DNA from: Candidatus Hydrogenedentota bacterium
Lineage (GTDB): Bacteria > Hydrogenedentota > Hydrogenedentia > Hydrogenedentales > JAGMZX01
Reading direction: 5' to 3'
Length of the DNA stretch: 53,741 nucleotides
Assembly (NCBI GenBank): GCA_029556545.1
Contig: JAKQEQ010000121.1
Location: 1-53,741, forward strand
Positions within the stretch are counted from its first letter, which is position 1. Each line of letters begins with the position of its first letter. Below the pieces are notes generated by a model, which was not told the origin of the DNA, ran no database searches, and saw only the letters and a list, made by a program, of their open reading frames with translations. Positions 41,519 through 49,686 of the stretch are shown one piece after another. The position numbers and the translations under genes are program-made.

Positions 41519-42090
41519 CGCCTGAGTCCGTGATAGAAGCTTTCCGCGCCGCGGGCGCGTTGCTCGAAGGGCACTTTCTCTACACCAGCGGTCGGCATGG
41601 ACGCAGGTTCCTGCAGGCCGCGCGCGTGCTCCAGTATCCCGAGCATACCGACCGGCTGTGCGCCGCGCTGGCCGACCGGTTCAAGGCGGACGGCGTTGAG
41701 TTGGTGGTGGGCCCGGCCACCGGCGGCATTGTGCTGGCCTACGCGACGGCGCGGTGTCTCGGGGCGCGGGCCGCCTACACGGAAAAAGATGAGGAGGGGG
41801 GCATGGCCCTGAAGCGGGGATTCTCGCTGAAGCCGGGCACGCGCGTGCTTGTTGTCGAGGACATCACCACCACCGGCGGGTCCGTCAAGAAGAGCATCGC
41901 CCACCTTCGCGCACGGGGCACGCACGTCGTCGGGGTCGGTGTGCTAATCGACCGCAGCGGCGGCGAGGCCGCGTTCGATTGTCGCTTCGAGCCGCTGGCG
42001 TCGTTGACGATGGAGAGTTGGCCGCCCGAGGACTGCCCGTTGTGCGCCCAGGGGCACCGCCTTATCGAGCCGGATGACATCATCGTGTGA
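41515..42090 (+). CDS. pyrE: Orotate phosphoribosyltransferase
   Basis: Joins orotate with PRPP to give OMP, the substrate of the adjacent PyrF; 191 residues, cytosolic, probably dimeric. The PRPP-binding motif VLVVEDITTTGGSV is at about 106-119. FLYTSGRHGRRFLQ and VVGPATGGIVLAYATA near the N-terminal half are typical of OPRT, and YTEKDEEGG gives the mobile loop. MESWPPEDCPLCAQG near the C-terminus contains a CxxC pair, seen in a subset of bacterial OPRT-like proteins. Its start overlaps pyrF by ATGA, so the two are translationally coupled. No other pyr genes are in the window. Confidence 0.95.
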   Translation: MTPESVIEAFRAAGALLEGHFLYTSGRHGRRFLQAARVLQYPEHTDRLCAALADRFKADGVELVVGPATGGIVLAYATARCLGARAAYTEKDEEGGMALKRGFSLKPGTRVLVVEDITTTGGSVKKSIAHLRARGTHVVGVGVLIDRSGGEAAFDCRFEPLASLTMESWPPEDCPLCAQGHRLIEPDDIIV

Positions 42091-42256
42091 GAGTGCCTGT
42101 TCCCGTTGCGTTGGCCCGCCGTTGATCTTGGCAGACTACAATTTCGTCGGATCGCGAAGCGTACCCTACAGTGCCGTCATTGAATTCCCGCAGCGTCATT
42201 CACTGTCTGATTTGTGTAAATATTTAGTGTTCAGCTACTTACGCGAAATCGAACTC

Positions 42257-42274
42257 TTGGCATTGAAGTTGCTT
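42257..42274 (+). promoter_or_regulatory. Possible sigma-54 (-24/-12) promoter
   Basis: TTGGCATTGAAGTTGCTT has GG at 42259-42260 and GC at 42271-42272, exactly 10 bases apart, close to the sigma-54 consensus TTGGCAC-N4-TTGCT. It lies in a locally AT-richer 500-bp gap (42091-42590) and faces the small ORF at 42317. No enhancer-binding site was identified. Confidence 0.4.
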
Positions 42275-42316
42275 CTTTGTTTGCGACGCAGCGAAGCGAC
42301 CTGGGAGATTGCAGCC

Positions 42317-42538
42317 ATGTATGAACGAGAGACAACAGAACGCGCCTCGGAACCGGCAGCCACGTCCGAGAGATTGCATCAATACACCTATAGGCCGGAC
42401 GAAGTGCTTCGTCAGCACGCGGGCTTACCGCTTTGTCGCCTGCCGCTGGCGACGGGGCCCGCGCTTGCGGCGCGCCAGGGCGAGATCGATATCGCGACGT
42501 TGCTTCTTGTCTCGACCTCGGCTCGCGGCGCGGCGTGA
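42317..42538 (+). CDS. Possible small ORF, unknown
   Basis: A 73-codon frame beginning MYERETTERASEP and ending STSARGAA. The only support is an ATG with a weak GGGAGA site 12 bases upstream and a sigma-54-like promoter 45 bp further upstream. The first third uses less G/C in third positions than the neighbours and I recognise no family. It could equally be non-coding sequence; the 42091-42590 gap shows nothing else that I can support. Confidence 0.25.
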   Translation: MYERETTERASEPAATSERLHQYTYRPDEVLRQHAGLPLCRLPLATGPALAARQGEIDIATLLLVSTSARGAA

Positions 42539-42590
42539 GCCATGAATTCGCGGAGGCAGCCGTGTCGTGCAGGCGCGGGCCGCGCTCCGC

Positions 42591-44210
42591 TTACTCCGTG
42601 GCGGGCTGCGCGGAGGAAACGGCCATGCGAATCCGCACCATGATGGAGACATTTCCGTCGTCGTGCGCGGCCTGGAGAATTGCCTCATCAACCCGGGACG
42701 CCTTGTCAAGCCAGGCCGCCGACCACTCGGCGAAAGTCTCCTCGGTGAAGTCGCGCAAGAGGCGATTACGCGCCAGCAATTGCCCCGTATCGACAATCGA
42801 CCGCGCAAGCGGACGCGGGCGAACCCGGATGAACAGGTTTGCGCGCTCCGCCAGTTCGGGTTCGGTAACACCCGAGGCCAGCAGCGCGTCTGCGACGGTG
42901 CGGCTCGAGCTGATGAACAATCCACCGGGGTAGACTGACAAGGCCGGTGTCAACGACGGTCCCCCGATGAGCGGTATGACGACCAGGTCGCGATCGGGAT
43001 CGCGGCGGGGGTAGGGGGCCCAAGGCCGGGCGTCCGGTGGGGGCTCGGGCAGGAGCGCCAGGACCTCGTCGTCGATTTCGGGCGGCAGATCGAATGTTGC
43101 GACCAGTTCAGGCGCGGGCAGCATCTCGTTCAGGTCCATGCCGCGCCAGGAGAGCCTCCAGCCCGGTCCGGTCATCATGAGGGCGCCGCCGAGAATCTGG
43201 GCAATCGCGCGCGTATCCTCGTTCATTTCACCCGCGAGCCAGGCGCTCCAGATTTCCTCCGCGCGGCCCGTGGTGTCCGCCGCACGCAACCCGCCGCGGA
43301 TGAGTTCGCCGATCGGTATTCCAAAATTGCCGGAGATCTCGATGCTGCCCCCGAGCGGCGTTCTCAACGCCGCGGGCTCGGCCTTGTCGAGCACACCCGC
43401 GAGACGCTCCCGCCAAGGGGGGCGCAATGCGCCGTGCAGCATCGCGCTCATGCCGGTCTCTTCGAACCGCAGCATGACCCGCGCGTCCGCAAACACCTCG
43501 CCTGCGGCCTCCGTTTCCTCGAACGCGAAGCGCCCGTACACGTCCGCGCCGCCCGCCTCCTCGAGCCCCTTCGCCAAGACGTCTTGGGGCAAGGCGTCCT
43601 CCCGCCGCAGTGTGACTGCACGGATCACCGCGTTGCGGGACGGACTCGCCACCAGTACGCGGCCTCGCACGGCGTAATACAGATTCGCGGGCGCGAAAAA
43701 GCGCAATCGCAGGCCCCCGGTGAAATCGCCCGCGACGCCGACGAAACGGTGGAACTTCTCCGCGAGACAGCCAACCCGACTCATGCGCGTCACGAACAAC
43801 ACGTCGTCGAAGCGCGCCGCGTCGTGCCCCGATACGTGGCACCCGTCATAGACGAGATTATTCAGCAGCCAATCCGGCATGCCGAAATTGCGGCGCAGCA
43901 GTTCGGGCAGCTCGGCGATTGCCGACCCCCGGGGCGCCAGCGCCCAAGCGGGCGAGGCCGCGATGCTCTCGCGCTTGTTCAGCAGGCCGCCGACGAAGAC
44001 TTGATAGTGCTGGCCGTCGGGGATGAGTTCGTGCATCGAATAGGAATCGCGCGTTGCCCACAGCGCCCACACCAGCAGTACCGCCAAGGTTCCGAGCAGC
44101 AGTGACCCGAAACAACCGCCCTTTCTCCGAAATCCGCCGCGTCGGAAACGACGGAATCGAAAACTCCCGGGCCGCGTCGGGGGTACGTAGATGCGTTCGA
44201 CGTCGCTCAT
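42591..44210 (-). CDS. Membrane-anchored extracytoplasmic protein, unknown function
   Basis: A 539-residue protein. Residues 1-31 are basic (RFRRFRRGGFRRKGG), residues about 32-52 (CFGSLLLGTLAVLLVWALWAT) form one membrane anchor, and the rest is expected outside the cytoplasm. The large domain contains HELIPDGQHYQVFVGGLLNKR, GGLRLRFFAPANLYYAVRGRVLVASPS and GGSIEISGNFGIPIGELIRG, a layout of repeated alpha/beta units that loosely recalls DUF3352-type periplasmic proteins, but I cannot name the family. ATG 44210 overlaps the stop of the ceramidase-like gene as ATGA, so the two are coupled, and the protein may act on the same substrate or assist its partner. Confidence 0.75.
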   Translation of the reverse strand: MSDVERIYVPPTRPGSFRFRRFRRGGFRRKGGCFGSLLLGTLAVLLVWALWATRDSYSMHELIPDGQHYQVFVGGLLNKRESIAASPAWALAPRGSAIAELPELLRRNFGMPDWLLNNLVYDGCHVSGHDAARFDDVLFVTRMSRVGCLAEKFHRFVGVAGDFTGGLRLRFFAPANLYYAVRGRVLVASPSRNAVIRAVTLRREDALPQDVLAKGLEEAGGADVYGRFAFEETEAAGEVFADARVMLRFEETGMSAMLHGALRPPWRERLAGVLDKAEPAALRTPLGGSIEISGNFGIPIGELIRGGLRAADTTGRAEEIWSAWLAGEMNEDTRAIAQILGGALMMTGPGWRLSWRGMDLNEMLPAPELVATFDLPPEIDDEVLALLPEPPPDARPWAPYPRRDPDRDLVVIPLIGGPSLTPALSVYPGGLFISSSRTVADALLASGVTEPELAERANLFIRVRPRPLARSIVDTGQLLARNRLLRDFTEETFAEWSAAWLDKASRVDEAILQAAHDDGNVSIMVRIRMAVSSAQPATE

Positions 44211-46567
44211 GGCTGTTCGCTCCGGCGCAGCGTCAGCGTCGTGTAGTTGCCGGGCCGTCCGTCCGGTCCCGGGAAAGCGACGTGCAGGCGTCGTTGCAGC
44301 GGTTCGAACACCACGCTATGCCGTGTGGTCTCGTTCCAGATGCGGGCGCGCCCCGTCTGCGTGACGGCGGCGTCGCCCAAGGCGGCCTCGATTTCCGCGC
44401 GGTCTATTATGCGCTCGGCTTCGAGCAACTCGCGCACGCGCGCGTACCGCGCGTTCCCGTCGTCATCGAGGGTTACCGACTGAGGAAGCGCGCCCAGGAG
44501 CAAGCCGTCTTCCGGCCCGCGCACGTGCATCTCGGAGCCGTATTCGATGATGGCGGCGGCGGGCGCGGATGTCGCCGGACCCGCTATCAGGACGTGGAAA
44601 CCGCGGATATGCTTTGCGTCCCGCAGGCGCTCGAGCGCGCTTTCGAAGTCGGTCGCCGCCGCGAGCACATCGCGCGCAAGCATCTCGACGGAGACGCCTT
44701 CGTAGGGAGGATCGCCGAGCAGCGGCATGCGCTCGACGGCGACAACGATGCCTGCGTCGTTCATACCGGTGTACGCGCCCGCGCTCCAGGAGAAGCCGAC
44801 GCTGACGAAGCGCCGCCCTTGCGCGGATTGCATCTCGATGATCATCGGAGGTTCGTTGTCCGGCCAGTCCAGGTTGCGTCCGATGAGCAGGTCGTCCGCC
44901 CCCGCGCGGTCGCCGGTGGCGGCGAACATGGTGCAGAACGGCGTCGCGAAGAATGCGTCTTGCTTGCGCCATCCATCGAGGTAATGCGCGTGTTGCAGTA
45001 GCCAAACCGCATCGAACGGCAAGGCGGCGCCGTGGGCAGTGCCCTCGATTTCCGCGAACGTCTCCTCGGACAGCCCGGCCAGGAGCGTGCGCGCCCGGAC
45101 GCCGAGCACCGTCAACGCAATGGGCGTCACATCGAGGAACGGCGGCGCCCAGCCCCAGAAACTCGTATCCGGCAGCACGGCGCGCGACGCGACCGGCGCG
45201 AGCACGCGACGCCGGAAATCCTCGGCGTAGGACGCCTTCAAGGCCGCGCCGCGCCGCGCGCCCATTTCGAAACCGGTTCCTTCGAGCACGATATGGCGCA
45301 CGCCGGCGAAATCGCGCAGTTCGGCGGCCTCGATGGGCGGTTGGTCCGGTTCGGGTTCGCCGCGGGTCATCAGTTTCGAGAACTCACGGTAGAACCAGTC
45401 CTCGATGCCGGGGCCGTAGAAATTCATTCCGCATTCGTAGTCAAATCGGTGGTACGTCTTTCGCGGCACGAAGTAATTCACGTAGTCGTTCGCGAGGCCG
45501 ACGGTGAATTGCGCCTTGTAGCCGCGCGCGAGCGCGCGCCGCCGCATTTCGAGGCCAATCTCGACGCACGGCTCGCCGGGAAAGAAGGTCAGCAGCAGAT
45601 CGTTGATTTCGAGCGTTTGTAGGAACACGTCGCCGGGCTGCACGGCGTCCGCCAACGTCGGCGGCAGCGTCGCGACGGTATAGCCCACGTGCAGCGCGCC
45701 CTCGCCGCAGATGAGGCCGTTCACGACCTCTTTCACGCGGGCCGCCAGGAGGCGCCCGACGGCCTCGACGCGGTCCCAGCCGGCGCGGCCTTCGGGGCTT
45801 GCGGGGCGCTGGTCGCCCTCCGCGCCGTTCATGAACATGGCGACACAGCCGGGGCTCGTCAGGGACTCGAGTTCCGTATAGAAATAGCCCGGGTAGTCGC
45901 AGGAAAACGAGTAGTGGTCCGTTTCCGGGACGATGGTGGGGTGTGCGGCGAAGTTGGCGATGATCGCCAACGGGTTGCCATCCGAGTCGTCCACGCGGAT
46001 GACGCCGACCTGTTCGTCTATGGGCCCCTTCGGGATGCGGCGGTTTTCGGAGAGCGCCGTCTGTTTGGCCGTGCCATAGGCGATGCCGGCGCGCCGTCGC
46101 GCGTTATAGGCTTCGTTCATGGCCTGCACAATGGCGCGCGCGGTCGCCTCGAGCACTTCCGGCACGTAGCGGCCGCTGACGAAACGGTAGAGCAGCCGGT
46201 CCTCCATGGCGCCGGGCCCGTTGTGCGTGTGCGTGGCGGTAAGGATGATGTGCTCGCGCGGCGCGGTCTCGGGGGCCAGTTCGAGCACGCGCCGTCGCAA
46301 TGCCCGGGGGATATAGCAGAGGTCGGTCGTCACGAGGAAGACCGCCGTGGTTCCGTCGTTGAGATACACGCACCGCGCCCAAAGGGGATCGTGCACGCCG
46401 ACCGAGTCGCGGCCGATGCGGTCGCCGTAACCGTTGAGCGGCGTGCCGACGGGCGGCGTAATGTCGACCTTGGCCGCGCCCGCTTCGAGCCCGTGGGCCG
46501 CAGCCGCGATCAGCAGGCCGAGCACCGCCGCGCAGAAGAGGGTCGCCGATTGCCGGTATTCGCGCAT
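44207..46567 (-). CDS. Fusion: neutral-ceramidase-like domain plus C45 acyltransferase-like domain
   Basis: A 786-residue exported protein (signal peptide about 1-26, ending AAAAHG). Residues about 28-400 resemble the N-terminal domain of neutral/alkaline ceramidases: AAKVDITPPVGTPLNGYGDR, GVHDPLWARC (H59), ATHTHNGPG (H113, H115) and NFAAHPTIV (H208-H209 region) supply zinc ligands. The nucleophilic serine motif of true ceramidases is not evident (NGAEGDQRP instead). Residues about 420-786 resemble acyl-CoA:6-APA acyltransferase/C45 Ntn-hydrolases: GTGFEMGARRG, then ATPFCTMFAA with C545 as candidate autocatalytic nucleophile, and LIGRNLDWP. Here Phe rather than Gly precedes the Cys. Both halves cleave or form amide bonds in their families. 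Third gene order: hydratase, this protein, membrane protein. Confidence 0.85.
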   Translation of the reverse strand: MREYRQSATLFCAAVLGLLIAAAAHGLEAGAAKVDITPPVGTPLNGYGDRIGRDSVGVHDPLWARCVYLNDGTTAVFLVTTDLCYIPRALRRRVLELAPETAPREHIILTATHTHNGPGAMEDRLLYRFVSGRYVPEVLEATARAIVQAMNEAYNARRRAGIAYGTAKQTALSENRRIPKGPIDEQVGVIRVDDSDGNPLAIIANFAAHPTIVPETDHYSFSCDYPGYFYTELESLTSPGCVAMFMNGAEGDQRPASPEGRAGWDRVEAVGRLLAARVKEVVNGLICGEGALHVGYTVATLPPTLADAVQPGDVFLQTLEINDLLLTFFPGEPCVEIGLEMRRRALARGYKAQFTVGLANDYVNYFVPRKTYHRFDYECGMNFYGPGIEDWFYREFSKLMTRGEPEPDQPPIEAAELRDFAGVRHIVLEGTGFEMGARRGAALKASYAEDFRRRVLAPVASRAVLPDTSFWGWAPPFLDVTPIALTVLGVRARTLLAGLSEETFAEIEGTAHGAALPFDAVWLLQHAHYLDGWRKQDAFFATPFCTMFAATGDRAGADDLLIGRNLDWPDNEPPMIIEMQSAQGRRFVSVGFSWSAGAYTGMNDAGIVVAVERMPLLGDPPYEGVSVEMLARDVLAAATDFESALERLRDAKHIRGFHVLIAGPATSAPAAAIIEYGSEMHVRGPEDGLLLGALPQSVTLDDDGNARYARVRELLEAERIIDRAEIEAALGDAAVTQTGRARIWNETTRHSVVFEPLQRRLHVAFPGPDGRPGNYTTLTLRRSEQP

Positions 46568-46571
46568 TCCG

Positions 46572-47354
46572 TCAGTTGCCCGTGAAGTTCGGGGCGCGCT
46601 TTTCGAGAAAGGCGGCGAGTCCCTCGGCCGCGTCGCGGCTGTGCGCGGCGATCTCGAACCCGGCGCCCTCGAGGTCCTGGCCTCGGTCCGGGCGCAACGC
46701 CCTGCCGCGCAGGATCATGAGCGTCTGCTGCATGGCGACCACCGGCTTGCCCTTGAGCGCGTCCGCCAGTTCCTGCGCCGCTTGGCGCAACTGCTCCGCG
46801 GGAACCACACGCGACACTAGGCCCGCTTCGAGCGCTTCCCGCGCCGTGACGGTGCGCCCCGTCATGAGCCAGTCGCGCGCGCGGCCGTCGCCGATGGTTT
46901 GGGGCAAGCGATGCGTGCCTCCCCACCCGGGGATGATGCCGAGATTGATCTCGGGCTGGCCGAAACTCGCCGTCTCCGCCGCGATGCGAAGATGGCACGC
47001 CAGCGCCAGTTCGCACCCGCCGCCGAGCGCCACGCCGTTAATCACGGCCACCACGGGCTTGTTGCACGCCTCGATGGTATTGACCATCTTGAGGCCCTCG
47101 GCGAGGAGGCCGCCCTCCGCCATGGGATTATCGAGCGAGCCGGCGATGGTCGGGATATCCGCGCCGGCCGCAAAAAACTTGCCCGCTCCGCCGGTGATCA
47201 GGATGACGCGGACTTCGGGGTCCGCGTTCGCGGCCATCACCGCGGCCCGGATTTCCCGGACGAGTTCCAGGGAAAGCGCGTTCGCCTTGGGCCGATTCAA
47301 GGTAATCCAAGCGCAGCGGTCCGCCTGTTCCACCATCACGAATTCGTATGCCAT
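46572..47354 (-). CDS. Enoyl-CoA hydratase/isomerase family protein
   Basis: A 260-residue crotonase-fold enzyme, normally adding water to trans-2-enoyl-CoA; cytosolic. Oxyanion-hole motifs KFFAAGADIP (about 59-68) and VALGGGCELALACH (about 108-121) are clear. Both catalytic glutamates of hydratases are present: E115 in GGGCELAL and E135 in GQPEINLGIIPGWGGT, which favours a true hydratase over other crotonase activities. The typical C-terminal helix follows. It starts at ATG 47354 and ends 4 bp before the ceramidase-like gene, so it is probably co-transcribed with that exported fusion; the pairing is odd because one is metabolic and cytosolic, the other exported. Confidence 0.93.
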   Translation of the reverse strand: MAYEFVMVEQADRCAWITLNRPKANALSLELVREIRAAVMAANADPEVRVILITGGAGKFFAAGADIPTIAGSLDNPMAEGGLLAEGLKMVNTIEACNKPVVAVINGVALGGGCELALACHLRIAAETASFGQPEINLGIIPGWGGTHRLPQTIGDGRARDWLMTGRTVTAREALEAGLVSRVVPAEQLRQAAQELADALKGKPVVAMQQTLMILRGRALRPDRGQDLEGAGFEIAAHSRDAAEGLAAFLEKRAPNFTGN

Positions 47355-47625
47355 ATCGTTCTCCTCCCTTCCTCGGGTTGCGCTGATTCGCGCCGCCGCA
47401 ACGTATCAACCCCGCTTGTGCATGGTCGCAACCGCGCGCTCCTTTGGGGCGTCGGGCAGGACATGGGCGGCGGCAAGTTCATGTCACGGTTCGCGATCCC
47501 CGCATCGTCGAGGGAGTGTAGCACGGCGCGGCGCGGGAAGTGAATTGACGCGCGGCGCGGGTTCGAGGCGCGCTATGCGGGCGATGGCCCGTGCGAAGGA
47601 AAAGGGGCGGTGGGGGAGGGGCGTT

Positions 47626-47663
47626 GGGTTGCGATTACGATTGCGATTACGATTACGAGTTGT
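47626..47663. repeat. Hexamer array (GATTAC/GATTGC type)
   Basis: Tandem units of TGCGAT/TACGAT/TACGAG in the divergent gap between the hydratase and PfpI genes. Same family as the array at 47816-47856. Confidence 0.7.
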
Positions 47664-47788
47664 CATGAAACCAGTGGTTTCTCCCGCAGAGGATGAAAAT
47701 GCGCGACGCATGTGGACTGCGCAAGCTTGCTTGCGCTCTTGTCCGGTAAGCTAGCTTGCTGGACGGGAAAGCTGGAGCAAGCTCCAGC
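47664..47788. repeat. Composite repeat block with hairpins
   Basis: Between the two hexamer arrays lies a mosaic: a CATGAAACCAGTGGTTTCTC segment (inverted AAACCA/TGGTTT), then GCGCAAGCTTGCTTGCGC (47720-47737) and GCTGGAGCAAGCTCCAGC (47771-47788), both perfect or near-perfect hairpins. The 47355-47956 gap otherwise shows no gene; it probably contains the promoters of both divergent neighbours, for example TGCTACACT (47523-47515, minus). Confidence 0.65.
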
Positions 47789-47815
47789 ACTCCAAAGCGA
47801 GTCGATTTTCGGAGT

Positions 47816-47856
47816 ACTACGATTACGATGACGATTACGAGCACGAGTACGAGTAG
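47816..47856. repeat. Hexamer array (GATTAC/GAGCAC/GAGTAC type)
   Basis: About six units of a degenerate TACGAN/CACGAG hexamer, 100 bp before the PfpI gene. Confidence 0.7.
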
Positions 47857-47956
47857 GAGGATGGGCGGGGTGGTTGACTCTGGGGGATGGGGCCATTAGA
47901 CTGGATTTCGCATCGAAAAGACGGAATCTGGTTCTCAATGAAGGGAGGATGAAGCC

Positions 47957-48508
47957 ATGCCGAAGGTATTGGTGCCGCTCGCGCAAGGGTGCGAGGAACT
48001 TGAGGCGGTTACGATCATCGATCTGCTGCGCCGCGCGAATATCCAGGTTGTCGCGGCGGGGCTCGACGACGTGCCGGTCAAGGGGAGTCATGGCGTTGTG
48101 CTGACGCCGGATACGACGCTGGATGACGCGCTCGAACAGGATTTCGACATGGTCGTATTGCCGGGCGGGCTGCCGGGGTCCGACAACCTCGGGGCGGACC
48201 CGCGCATCCCCGCGGTGCTTGCGAAGATGGTCGAATCCGGCAAGTTCGCGGGGGCCATCTGCGCCGCGCCGCGCGTTCTGGCGAAGGCCGGGCTGCTCGA
48301 TGGCAAGAAGGCGACGGCCTATCCGGGGTTCATCGACGGCGGCGCCTTTCCGAAAGTGAAGCATACGGGCGGCGCGGTCGAGCGCGACGGCAAGATCATC
48401 ACCGGACGCGGTCCGGGTACGGCGATGGATTTCGCGCTCGCAATCATCGAGGCGCTGACGGACGCCAAGACGCGGAACGCGGTCGAGGCGTCGCTCGTGC
48501 GCGGATAA
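47957..48508 (+). CDS. DJ-1/PfpI family protein
   Basis: A 183-residue cytosolic protein of the DJ-1/PfpI superfamily, whose members are deglycase-like, chaperone-like or peptidase-like; exact activity is debated. The nucleophile elbow is GAICAAPRVLA with C102, matched by the acidic partner in QGCEELEAV (E14 region), as in human DJ-1 (Glu and Cys). MVVLPGGLPGSDNL (about 65-78) is the family motif. YPGFIDGG and GRGPGTAMDFALAII complete the fold. This set of motifs puts it in the DJ-1/YajL/ThiJ branch. AGGGAGGATG lies just before ATG 47957. The next gene begins 13 bp downstream, so a two-gene unit is likely. Confidence 0.94.
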   Translation: MPKVLVPLAQGCEELEAVTIIDLLRRANIQVVAAGLDDVPVKGSHGVVLTPDTTLDDALEQDFDMVVLPGGLPGSDNLGADPRIPAVLAKMVESGKFAGAICAAPRVLAKAGLLDGKKATAYPGFIDGGAFPKVKHTGGAVERDGKIITGRGPGTAMDFALAIIEALTDAKTRNAVEASLVRG

Positions 48509-48521
48509 CAAGGAGTCATCG

Positions 48522-49367
48522 ATGTTTTTCTCCGGTATTTCGGACGAGGCGGGCCAGTCGATCGACACGCAGATCGGAGCGCACCGGGAACTCGGCTGGT
48601 CGCACATGGAATTGCGCTGCATCGACGGCGTGAACTTCACGCAAACGCCGGATGACGTCTTCGACGGCGTGTGCGATAAGCTGGCGGCGCCGGGGATGCG
48701 GGTGTCGTGTTTCGCCAGCGCCATCGCGAACTGGGCGCGGCCCATCACGAGCGACCCGCAGGCCGACATCGACGACCTCGCCCGCGCCATCCCGCGCATG
48801 CACCGGCTCGGGACGCCGTTCATCCGTGTGATGAGCTACCCGAATGACAAGGACCGCCCGGTGCCGGAGCATGAATGGCGCGATGAGGCCATCCGCCGCA
48901 TGAAGACGCTCGCGAAGATGGCCGAGGACGGCGGCGTCATCCTGGCGCACGAGAATTGCAGCGGCTGGGGAGGGCTTTCGGCGGAAAACAGTAATATCCT
49001 GCTCGGCGAGGTGGGCAGCCCGGCGCTGAAGGTCGTGTTCGATACGGGGAACCCGGTCACCTACGAGCAGGACGCCTGGGAGTACTACCGGGCGGTGTAT
49101 GACTCGATTGTATACGTCCATATCAAGGACGCGAAGCGCATCAACGGCGAGGACCACTATTGTTACTGCGGCGAAGGCGACGGTTACGTGCGCGAGATCG
49201 TGGGGGATTTGCTGGCGCGCGGCTACGACGGCGGGTTCTCGATCGAGCCGCACCTCGCCGCGATTATCCACACCGGGCAGCAAGCCGATAGCGAAGACTG
49301 GCTGTACGAGAGCTACACGGAATACGGACGCCGCCTGATGCGCATCGTCGCGGAGGTCAGACCGTAA
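48522..49367 (+). CDS. Sugar phosphate isomerase/epimerase-like TIM barrel protein
   Basis: A 281-residue protein of the AP-endonuclease-2/xylose-isomerase-like TIM-barrel superfamily, typically a metal-dependent isomerase or epimerase for sugars. MFFSGISDEAGQSIDTQIGAHRELGWSHMELR begins the barrel. The metal-site residues are suggested by ILAHENCSGWGG (E at about 144), KVVFDTGNPV (D at about 172), VYVHIKDAKR (H and D, about 200-206), and FSIEPHLA near residue 240. These are the usual Glu-Asp-His-Glu ligands. AAGGAG lies before ATG 48522. It shares a transcription unit with the DJ-1 protein and probably with the downstream 49-residue membrane peptide. Sugar substrate unknown. Confidence 0.9.
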   Translation: MFFSGISDEAGQSIDTQIGAHRELGWSHMELRCIDGVNFTQTPDDVFDGVCDKLAAPGMRVSCFASAIANWARPITSDPQADIDDLARAIPRMHRLGTPFIRVMSYPNDKDRPVPEHEWRDEAIRRMKTLAKMAEDGGVILAHENCSGWGGLSAENSNILLGEVGSPALKVVFDTGNPVTYEQDAWEYYRAVYDSIVYVHIKDAKRINGEDHYCYCGEGDGYVREIVGDLLARGYDGGFSIEPHLAAIIHTGQQADSEDWLYESYTEYGRRLMRIVAEVRP

Positions 49368-49435
49368 ACGCGCCGTTCGCGGCGGGCCCTCGCGACTTGC
49401 CGCGCTGGCGGCGGATGGGAAGGAGGCGAAGAGCC

Positions 49436-49585
49436 ATGCAGTGGACCAAGGTGCGTGAGAAGTTCAGCGCCGTCGCGGCCATCATTATCGTCATTGTTCT
49501 CTTCACGGGCATTGCCGTGGTGGCCGGATGGGACATCCCGGTCATCCGCGACCTCGCGAACTGGCTCGGCATGAGCGGCCAGTAA
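49436..49585 (+). CDS. 49-residue single-pass membrane peptide
   Basis: A very small gene with a strong AAGGAGG site about 10 bases before ATG 49436. Sequence layout: a basic amphipathic start (MQWTKVREKFSAV), a hydrophobic helix at about 14-32 (AAIIIVIVLFTGIAVVAGW), and a short tail (DIPVIRDLANWLGMSGQ). The clean topology and ribosome site argue that it is real. The partner is unknown. It follows the isomerase-like gene by 68 bp on the same strand. Confidence 0.6.
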   Translation: MQWTKVREKFSAVAAIIIVIVLFTGIAVVAGWDIPVIRDLANWLGMSGQ

Positions 49586-49686
49586 GACGGAGACGAAGGG
49601 CATATCGCTTGTTGCGTGTGCTTCTCGCGAGAAGACGCGCTCATTTACCGGCAATTCACGTTCGTCGCCGTTCTGTCGGTCACTTT

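Noticed and set aside
42425-42590. Lys/Arg-rich minus-strand C-terminus downstream of the membrane protein gene
   Set aside because: It belongs to a frame that is antisense or out of frame to the real gene above it and has no start of its own.
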